A stretch of DNA of 22,284 bases from Bacteroidota bacterium (lineage in GTDB: Bacteria > Bacteroidota > Bacteroidia > Flavobacteriales_D > Crocinitomicaceae). The notes under the pieces are model-generated. The model saw nothing but the letters and a program-made list of their open reading frames with translations, was not told the origin of the DNA and did not search any database. The stretch lies in NCBI GenBank assembly GCA_006226555.1, contig SBGS01000137.1, positions 1 through 22,284 of the forward strand, in the 5' to 3' direction. Every line of letters begins with the position of its first letter. The stretch's first letter is position 1. The position numbers and the translations under genes were made by a program. Shown here one piece after another: positions 16,827-22,284 of this stretch.

Positions 16827-17572
16827 TTGTTCTTACTATGACAACAGCTCATGGTGATTTCTTTCTCATCATCGTGGTTAGCTGTTACTTGTTTTGCCAT
16901 TTCGATCTTAGGTGAGATGAAAGGAATCCCGAGATTCATTCCTCTAGCAATTACCAAAAATCCAAGTATTGTAAGCACGTAAGGTACAGCCTTGCTCAGT
17001 TTGAATCTCACGGATGGTGTCAAACGATTGGCCATGAAAGTAACGAATAGCATTCCAGGTATAGTACCAATTCCAAATGCCAACATCGCTAGCATCCCTC
17101 CAGTCATTGACCCTGCCAACATAGCATTACCTAGTGCTACGTAAACCATACCACACGGCAACAGCCCATTCAGCATACCCAATGTAGGTAATTTGAATGC
17201 ACTTTTGGATTTCATGAGTTTCCCGATTGATCTGCTGACAAACATTGTTAGACCGAAATCTAGTTTTATCACAGGTAAGAAGCCTGAAATGTACTTTCTC
17301 CAGGCAAACAAAATAAGTACGATGCCGGCGATGATGCTTATCCATTGCATTACCCCAAAAGTTTCAACCGTAATACCTATGGATCCGATCAATAATCCAA
17401 GTAATCCATAGGTCAATACCCTCCCCAAATTATAGGTTAGAGAATCTCGTAGAATTGTCAGGTTATTAGTCCTCTTAACCGGCACAGCCAGGGCGATTGG
17501 ACCACACATTCCGATACAGTGAAGGTTTGAAGTCAAACCCAGAATCAAGCCACCAAGTATTACTAATTCCAT
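16817..17572 (-). CDS. DsbD_2 / TauE-SafE-like membrane protein of the cbb3 operon
   Basis: A 251-residue integral membrane protein with about six hydrophobic segments. The first segment carries HCIGMCGP (His18, Cys19, Cys23) and the middle NGLLPCGMVYVAL (Cys139). This pair of cysteine motifs defines the DsbD-like transmembrane family often annotated as sulfite exporter TauE/SafE and regularly found behind ccoG-ccoH. Its job in the operon is inferred to be copper handling or redox support for oxidase assembly, not sulfite export. The C terminus is a soluble tail ending MSCCHSKNNCD, with three Cys and one His in eight residues, a plausible metal site. The start ATG overlaps the ccoH stop by one base (TGATG). 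No ccoI copper ATPase or ccoS gene lies in the window. Confidence 0.85.
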   Translation of the reverse strand: MELVILGGLILGLTSNLHCIGMCGPIALAVPVKRTNNLTILRDSLTYNLGRVLTYGLLGLLIGSIGITVETFGVMQWISIIAGIVLILFAWRKYISGFLPVIKLDFGLTMFVSRSIGKLMKSKSAFKLPTLGMLNGLLPCGMVYVALGNAMLAGSMTGGMLAMLAFGIGTIPGMLFVTFMANRLTPSVRFKLSKAVPYVLTILGFLVIARGMNLGIPFISPKIEMAKQVTANHDDEKEITMSCCHSKNNCD

Positions 17573-17991
17573 CAGATATAAATTTTATCCTTGATGAGGC
17601 ATGGTTTGTCTCCATTCAAGTAGGATATTTCAACATTGTAAGCACCAGGCTTGAAAAGTGTCTTTTCGAGCGTAAGGATCTTAGTACCTTTCAATTCAAA
17701 CACGCGGTCCAACTTATCATCATCAGGTCGCTTGAAAACCGCCTGGATTTCTTTGTATGCCGCTTCTTGGGGAGCTTGAATGATAACCATATCATCGTTG
17801 ATCTTGATCTCTACTTTTGGACCATTTGCAGCATTTTGTACAGCCTCTATCTCATCCTGATAAGCGATTTCTCTCAGATAGTAATCATCACTTTCGAGAT
17901 CAACGTTTCTTGTCATCAGCGTAATAGCGAGATACAAAATAAATCCCATGAAGAGTGCTAATGCTATTGCTATTCCTTTTCCCCAATTCAT
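17572..17991 (-). CDS. ccoH: FixH/CcoH family cbb3 oxidase assembly protein
   Basis: A 139-residue protein with one N-terminal membrane helix (about residues 7-27, after MNWGKG) and a periplasmic beta-rich domain. The segment MTRNVDLESDDYYLREIAYQ is characteristic of FixH, in which the helix is followed by a conserved acidic/tyrosine stretch. Its location between ccoG and the DsbD_2-like gene supports the assignment. CcoH is known to be needed for stable cbb3 oxidase in studied bacteria. It starts 7 bases after ccoG and overlaps the next gene by one base. Confidence 0.9.
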   Translation of the reverse strand: MNWGKGIAIALALFMGFILYLAITLMTRNVDLESDDYYLREIAYQDEIEAVQNAANGPKVEIKINDDMVIIQAPQEAAYKEIQAVFKRPDDDKLDRVFELKGTKILTLEKTLFKPGAYNVEISYLNGDKPCLIKDKIYI

Positions 17992-17998
17992 AACCTTA

Positions 17999-19417
17999 TT
18001 ATAGTAATGGTCCGATTACCTTTATTTTTTCGCGCTTAATGAGTTTTCCATTTCCTTTGATCAACACATGAAGTTCTTTTTTACCGTTCTTCATCTCATT
18101 CGCAGGAAGTTTAACGATCATACGCTCTTTCAAGTATCCTTCACTTTTTAGTACTGGATCTTTAACAACCATATGAATTTCTCCGGCAGATTCCTCTAGA
18201 TCAAGCGTGATATGGTAATCTTTCTTCGTTTTATTAGTCAGATTAATTTCAAAGATATTATTGATCCTTCCGTCTTCCAACATTTGGAATGTGGTTCCTC
18301 TTTGTCTGAATATTGTGGCGTCAAAATCTGTACGCATTAACATCAGACCAGTAAGTACTCCCATTAATAAGATCAACAAAGCAGTATACGCTTTTACTCT
18401 GTTGGTCCACTGAAATCCCGTACGTTCTTTAATCCCTTTCTCCGAGACGAAACGAATCAATCCTTTCTCCAATCCGACGCTCTCCATCATATGGTCGCAT
18501 GCATCCATACAGGCAGTACAGTTAACACATTCTAATTGTGTTCCATTTCGAATATCTATACCGGTAGGACAGACAAGCACACACTGCCCACAATCTATAC
18601 AATCTCCTTTTCCGGCTTCTTTTCGATCTTCATTCTTACGGAACTTAGCTCTGTCCTCGCCTCGGTGATGATCGTATGCGACAACCATAGAATTCTCATC
18701 TAAAAGAACACCTTGTAGACGTCCATATGGACAAATTGTCGTACAAACCTGCTCTCTAAGCCTTGAGAACACATAATAAAATACAGTAGTGAAAATAATG
18801 ATGGCTATGAATCCACCTAAATGTCTTTGAATGGGATCAGTTTGAATTTCCCATAAGGCATCTGATCCTATGAAATATGCCAAAAATGTGTTTGCTATTA
18901 AGAAGGAAATGATCCAGAAAATGAGGTGTTTAACCGTTTTTTTGATGATCTTGTTGCTTGTCCACGGACCATCATTTAGCTTTTTTTGGTGTGTAAAATC
19001 GCCTTCTATTAGGTATTCTATCCTTCGAAAGACCATTTCCATGAAGACCGTCTGCGGGCAGACCCACCCGCAGAACAGTCGTCCATAAATGATTGTAAAG
19101 AGAATTACAGCAACGATTGCAATGATCAACGCAATGGCCAGAAGGAACATATCTTGCGGCCAGAAGATCTTTCCGAAGATGATGAACTTTCGTTCCAATA
19201 AGTTAAAGAGCAACAACTGCTCACCATCAACTTTAATGTGTGGTGCCAGGAAGAGGAAAGCCAGTAATGAATACGCCACGATCTGACGGCGATTAAAGTA
19301 CTTTCCTTTTACTTTTTTCGCATAAATCCAGACTCTTTTTCCCGATTCATTTACTGTTGAGATCCTATCTCGAAACGCCTCTTCTTCTTCGTTGTTTAAT
19401 TCTTCAAACGTTGCCAT
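17999..19417 (-). CDS. ccoG: CcoG/FixG polyferredoxin-type cbb3 assembly protein
   Basis: A 472-residue membrane protein with two ferredoxin-type 4Fe-4S motifs: Cys273, 276, 279, 283 (CIDCGQCVLVCP) and Cys297, 300, 303, 307 (CVNCTACMDACD). Several membrane helices precede them, including one with CGWVCPQ (Cys116, Cys120), and CTTICPYGR (Cys225, Cys229) follows the next helices. A further helix (about 343-361) leads to the C-terminal Ig-like periplasmic domain of FixG. Studied CcoG proteins reduce Cu(II) to Cu(I) for the oxidase copper site; that role is inferred here. An AGGTGA ribosome site lies 6 bases before the ATG, notable because Shine-Dalgarno sites are often weak in this phylum. The gene is separated from ccoP by a 61-base spacer holding inverted repeats. 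Confidence 0.95.
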   Translation of the reverse strand: MATFEELNNEEEEAFRDRISTVNESGKRVWIYAKKVKGKYFNRRQIVAYSLLAFLFLAPHIKVDGEQLLLFNLLERKFIIFGKIFWPQDMFLLAIALIIAIVAVILFTIIYGRLFCGWVCPQTVFMEMVFRRIEYLIEGDFTHQKKLNDGPWTSNKIIKKTVKHLIFWIISFLIANTFLAYFIGSDALWEIQTDPIQRHLGGFIAIIIFTTVFYYVFSRLREQVCTTICPYGRLQGVLLDENSMVVAYDHHRGEDRAKFRKNEDRKEAGKGDCIDCGQCVLVCPTGIDIRNGTQLECVNCTACMDACDHMMESVGLEKGLIRFVSEKGIKERTGFQWTNRVKAYTALLILLMGVLTGLMLMRTDFDATIFRQRGTTFQMLEDGRINNIFEINLTNKTKKDYHITLDLEESAGEIHMVVKDPVLKSEGYLKERMIVKLPANEMKNGKKELHVLIKGNGKLIKREKIKVIGPLL

Positions 19418-19443
19418 TGTTCACCTGTTGTTTTTCAGGTTAA

Positions 19444-19477
19444 ATTAGTGAATAGTGGAAGGTTCAATGCCACTAAT
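19444..19477 (-). repeat. Overlapping, mutually exclusive inverted repeats between ccoP and ccoG
   Basis: On the minus strand, ATTAGTG (19471-19477) can pair with CACTAAT (19444-19450), 7 perfect bases around a 20-base loop. Alternatively TAGTGG (19470-19475) can pair with CCACTA (19453-19458), 6 perfect bases around an 11-base loop. The two pairings share one arm and so exclude each other. They start just after the ccoP stop. No T tract follows, so a terminator is unlikely. RNA processing, stabilisation or binding by a regulator is possible. Confidence 0.5.
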
Positions 19478-19478
19478 G

Positions 19479-20882
19479 TTACTCCCGGATGATTTCTCCG
19501 TCCGGTGCTTTACCAGCTGCTTCAGGTAATGACAAAACATAAGACGAAACCTGCTGAATTTGAACAGGGTTAAGCTTCGAGTTGTGCTCAGGCATCCCTT
19601 TGGAAGTACCATTTTTTACAGTTTTAAATACGTCTTTAATATCGTATCCATAGACCCAGTATTTGTCTGTAAGGTTTGGACCAATTTCACCACTACCGTT
19701 TGCAAGGTGACAGCTCACACAGTTCGCTTCAAAAATTGCCTTACCTGCACTAAGATCTTTGGTCTCAGTAAGAAGTGTAGCAGTATTTTCATCGACGTTC
19801 ATAGCCATTTTCTCGAGGTAAGCGGCTACTTCTATGTCTGCTTTCTTCATATCCTTGTTGTAAGCCTCGATCTGAAGGTCACTAGTCTTAAGGATGTGAT
19901 AGTTGAAGATGTATACGATGGCGAAACCAATTGTGAAGTAGAATCCCCACAACCACCATGGTGGAAGGTTGTTGTCCAATTCACGGATCCCATCGTATTC
20001 GTGGTGCATTAGAATGGTATGTTCTTCTTCGATCGGAACCGCGTCAGTTAATACTTTGTTAACCGTTTTCTTTCTGCGCAGACTGCGTTGAACTACCATT
20101 TCAGGACGGATCGTACGCAACATCTCCATGAATGAACGACGCATATATAAGAGAATACCTAATGCGAAGATGTTTACAAGAATCATGAAGAAAATGTCCG
20201 AATCTTCAACGAGTAACCAAGGAAGAGCCTCTTCGCCAGCATCACCCGGCTGCATGAAACTCAATGCGCTTGCCGTATTGCTCATAGCGATAAGAGAGAA
20301 CATTCCAACGACTACTGCGATCATCTTGACAACATCCGAACCATTTCTCTTCTTGTTTAACTCAAGCTTTACGATCGAAGTTAACAAACCTCCAAGTACA
20401 AAGATCCCAATTACCTGAATGATCAATAAAATGGAAAGGAAATAGAACATGGTAAGGTTACGATCGTAATTTGGGACGTACGTTACTTCTGGAGATGTAG
20501 CACCATCACCAGTTTTTGTCGCAGTCTCCGCTGCGGGCTCCCAACTGTCTACAAATGAAAGGATCGCATCGATCTCCTCATTTGAAACAGCCTGAGGTGT
20601 CATATCTGTAGGACTGTACTCTTTAATGGCCAAAGCTTGCTGGCTATTTCCGGAGGCAATCAACGTCTGTGGATTCTTCACCCATTCATACAACATTTCT
20701 CCTTCTCCCGCATCTTCCCACTTTTGCTTTACTCCCTTTAGGTTTGGTCCTGTGGAGTTTTTTCCAAGTGCGTGACACGTATTACACTTCGATTTGAACA
20801 GGCCTTCACCATCCTGTGCTTTCACTAGTCCTGCGCTAATTGTAATTAAGAGGACCATCAATATGTTCTTCGCGTTTTTCAT
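19479..20882 (-). CDS. ccoP: CcoP-type cbb3 oxidase subunit with extra N-terminal cytochrome c domain
   Basis: A 467-residue electron-entry subunit of the cbb3 oxidase. In order: a signal peptide (1-23), a cytochrome c domain with CNTCH (Cys33, Cys36, His37) and a probable axial Met94, three membrane helices (about 144-168, 184-207, 228-247), a basic cytoplasmic stretch, then the canonical CcoP part with PPWWLWGFYF and a fourth helix (310-331), and a C-terminal cytochrome c domain with CVSCH (Cys388, Cys391, His392) and probable axial Met430 in KGMPEH. The even helix count puts both hemes outside. Textbook CcoP has both hemes in the C-terminal part, so this arrangement is unusual. I chose the ATG at 20880-20882; a GTG at 20901-20903 overlapping the ccoQ stop (GTGA) would add seven residues. 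Heme attachment presumably needs CcsBA. Confidence 0.88.
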   Translation of the reverse strand: MKNAKNILMVLLITISAGLVKAQDGEGLFKSKCNTCHALGKNSTGPNLKGVKQKWEDAGEGEMLYEWVKNPQTLIASGNSQQALAIKEYSPTDMTPQAVSNEEIDAILSFVDSWEPAAETATKTGDGATSPEVTYVPNYDRNLTMFYFLSILLIIQVIGIFVLGGLLTSIVKLELNKKRNGSDVVKMIAVVVGMFSLIAMSNTASALSFMQPGDAGEEALPWLLVEDSDIFFMILVNIFALGILLYMRRSFMEMLRTIRPEMVVQRSLRRKKTVNKVLTDAVPIEEEHTILMHHEYDGIRELDNNLPPWWLWGFYFTIGFAIVYIFNYHILKTSDLQIEAYNKDMKKADIEVAAYLEKMAMNVDENTATLLTETKDLSAGKAIFEANCVSCHLANGSGEIGPNLTDKYWVYGYDIKDVFKTVKNGTSKGMPEHNSKLNPVQIQQVSSYVLSLPEAAGKAPDGEIIRE

Positions 20883-20899
20883 TGTTGTTGATTTGCGTT

Positions 20900-21103
20900 T
20901 CACAATCCGTTTAATTTTGTCGTTTCTACTTCGTCGGTCTCATCGAAAGGCATTGCTCCCAATTCATGGACTCTGGACTTTTTCATTTTGATGACATACG
21001 CCAACACTCCAAAAAAGAATAGAACGAAGATCAACAAGGAGATCAATGGATAAATTTCCACGCTGTCGATCCCCGTTAAGTTATGTTTGATAAATCTCAA
21101 CAT
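20900..21103 (-). CDS. ccoQ: CcoQ/FixQ-like small cbb3 oxidase subunit
   Basis: A 67-residue protein with one membrane helix (about residues 17-39), a basic cytoplasmic flank (KMKKSR) and an acidic tail (FDETDE). Sequence alone is weakly diagnostic, but the size, topology and position between ccoNO and ccoP fit CcoQ, which stabilises the oxidase complex in studied bacteria. It starts 5 bases after the ccoNO stop. Confidence 0.8.
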   Translation of the reverse strand: MLRFIKHNLTGIDSVEIYPLISLLIFVLFFFGVLAYVIKMKKSRVHELGAMPFDETDEVETTKLNGL

Positions 21104-21108
21104 TGCAT

Positions 21109-22284
21109 TTATTTTTTATCAGAAGTTGGTTCTGCCTTAATATCAACTCCCAGACGTTGTAGATATGCGATGATCGCTACGATCTCTTTTTCTTTGAGCT
21201 CTTTGATCTTGGCATCCTTGTCTATACCTTTTACTAATCCAGCTAACTCGTTTACGATATTTGTAGCAACAACTTCTGCCTGTGCTTTAGCATCTTCTGC
21301 TGCTTTCTTTTCGTAACCTTCCTCATATGGAACTCCCAGTGTACGCATCGCGTTGATCTTTTTCTCCATAAGTGAAAGATCCAGTGCATTTTCGTTCATC
21401 CAAGGGTAAGCCGGCATGATCGAACCTTCAGAAACATCTTTCGGACGGATCAAATGCTGATAGTGCCAGTAGTCTGATCTAAGACCACCTTCACGAGCCA
21501 AATCCGGACCTGTTCTCTTAGATCCCCATTGGAACGGGTGATCATAAACGAACTCACCTGATTTAGAATATTCACCGTAACGTGCAGTCTCGAATCGAAG
21601 CGGACGAACCAACTGAGAGTGACAGTTGTAACATCCTTCGCGGATATAAATATCGCGACCTTCTAATTCAAGTGGTGTATATGGTTTTACACTTGAAATT
21701 GTTGGCACGTTTGATTTCACGATCATTGTTGGAATGATCTCCACAATACCACCGATCGCTACTACAATCAATGAAAGAACCATGAATCGAACAGGACGTT
21801 TCTCGATCGCTCTATGCCAGTATTCTTTCCCTGAGCTTTTAACTGCTACATCTCTAACGTTAACAGCTTCGGCCTCTTCGTTTTCAAGGAAGTTTCCTGA
21901 TTTAGCTGTTTTAACTAGGTTATAGAACATCATAACTGCTCCGATGATGAATAATAGACCACCAAGTGAACGCATGATATAGTATGGCTCTAGTGCAACA
22001 ACTGTTTCCAGGAAGTCATTGTGAACCAGCTTTCCATCTGCTTTGAACTTTTGCCACATCAACCCTTGCATGAAACCTGCGATATACATTGGAATCGCAT
22101 ATAGCAGAACTCCTAAGGTTGCTATCCAGAAATGCTGGTTTGCCAGTTTTTTCGAGTATAAAGGAGTTCTCCAAAGCTTAGGGAACAACCAGTAAAGCAT
22201 ACCGAATGTCATCATTCCATTCCATCCCAGACCTCCAATGTGAACGTGTGCGATAGTCCAGTCCGTGAAGTGGGAGATCATGTT
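21109..22284 (-). CDS. ccoNO: Fused CcoN-CcoO subunit of cbb3 cytochrome oxidase, 5'-truncated
   Basis: The C-terminal 391 residues of a CcoN-CcoO fusion; the frame continues past the window edge (an Asn codon precedes the ATG at 22279-22281), so most of CcoN is missing. The visible CcoN end reads TDWTIAHVHIGGLGWNGMM, followed by membrane helices. The CcoO part begins after a further helix near 167-188, counting from that ATG, and carries the heme-c site CYNCHSQLVRP (217-226) with a probable axial Met289 in GSIMPAYPW. Between the Met region and the C terminus lies an Ala/Lys/Glu-rich helical insert (about 312-345). CcoN holds the heme-copper site that reduces oxygen with high affinity; CcoO passes electrons to it. 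CcoNO fusions are common in Bacteroidota. Confidence 0.95.
   Translation of the reverse strand, partial: NMISHFTDWTIAHVHIGGLGWNGMMTFGMLYWLFPKLWRTPLYSKKLANQHFWIATLGVLLYAIPMYIAGFMQGLMWQKFKADGKLVHNDFLETVVALEPYYIMRSLGGLLFIIGAVMMFYNLVKTAKSGNFLENEEAEAVNVRDVAVKSSGKEYWHRAIEKRPVRFMVLSLIVVAIGGIVEIIPTMIVKSNVPTISSVKPYTPLELEGRDIYIREGCYNCHSQLVRPLRFETARYGEYSKSGEFVYDHPFQWGSKRTGPDLAREGGLRSDYWHYQHLIRPKDVSEGSIMPAYPWMNENALDLSLMEKKINAMRTLGVPYEEGYEKKAAEDAKAQAEVVATNIVNELAGLVKGIDKDAKIKELKEKEIVAIIAYLQRLGVDIKAEPTSDKK

Noticed and set aside
19423..19440. Inverted repeat ACCTG/CAGGT over the ccoG ribosome-binding site
   Set aside because: The stem is only 5 bases with an 8-base loop; too short to claim control of translation.
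20883..20903. GTG start for ccoP overlapping the ccoQ stop
   Set aside because: It is possible through GTGA coupling, but the ATG at 20882 gives a normal signal peptide and GTG starts are uncommon in this phylum; kept only as an alternative.
1..22284. CRISPR array, transposon, prophage, toxin-antitoxin or defence system
   Set aside because: No regularly spaced repeats, transposase or integrase motifs, terminal repeats or known defence domains were seen on either strand.

Overview
The window looks like ordinary chromosome of a member of the Bacteroidota, most likely a Flavobacteriales-type marine or freshwater bacterium. Supporting signs are a fused CcsB-CcsA cytochrome c maturation protein, a fused CcoN-CcoO oxidase subunit, a bacillithiol deacetylase (BshB1), an AsmA-like protein, a lineage-typical Gre-like factor, -7 promoter boxes of the form TAnnTTTG, and low GC (roughly 40 % by eye). 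I see no insertion sequence, phage gene, CRISPR array, toxin-antitoxin pair or other mobile-element signature. No stretch without a gene reaches 300 bases; the longest is the 146-base divergent spacer at 4776-4921.

Layout: (a) 1-1814, the 3' part of purC converging on a short Na/Pi-cotransporter-like gene, the two overlapping at their stop codons. (b) 1892-4775, a large AsmA-like gene with its own terminator, transcribed leftward. (c) 4922-8841, rightward, ccsBA followed by bshB1 with a one-base overlap. (d) 8847-14018, a tightly packed leftward unit that starts with a cysteine desulfurase and continues with a GT4 glycosyltransferase, a Wzx/MATE-like flippase, a GT-C mannosyltransferase-like protein and a Gre-like factor. 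Three of its four junctions overlap. (e) 14085-16702, leftward genes for a secreted protein of unknown function, a secreted von Willebrand A (VWA) protein with its own terminator, and a small lipoprotein. (f) 16710-16781, tRNA-Arg(CCU), only 7 bases ahead of the lipoprotein start. (g) 16817-22284, the leftward cbb3 oxidase operon: ccoNO (cut by the window edge), ccoQ, ccoP, ccoG, ccoH and a DsbD_2/TauE-SafE-like membrane protein.

How the genes work together: the cbb3 terminal oxidase needs heme c attached to CcoO and CcoP, and CcsBA in the same window is the system II heme-attachment machine that should do this. CcoG, CcoH and the DsbD_2/SafE-like protein are assembly or copper-supply factors. 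The cysteine desulfurase would supply sulfur for Fe-S clusters such as those of CcoG, and BshB1 makes a low-molecular-weight thiol. The flippase and glycosyltransferases form a small surface-glycan module inside the desulfurase transcription unit.

The points most worth a second look are the split-heme architecture of CcoP (one heme-c domain before the membrane part and one after it), the mutually exclusive hairpins between ccoP and ccoG, the tRNA abutting a lipoprotein gene, the histidine-rich insert of CcsBA and the Cys/His tail of the SafE-like protein. I found no convincing evidence of a wholly new biological system.
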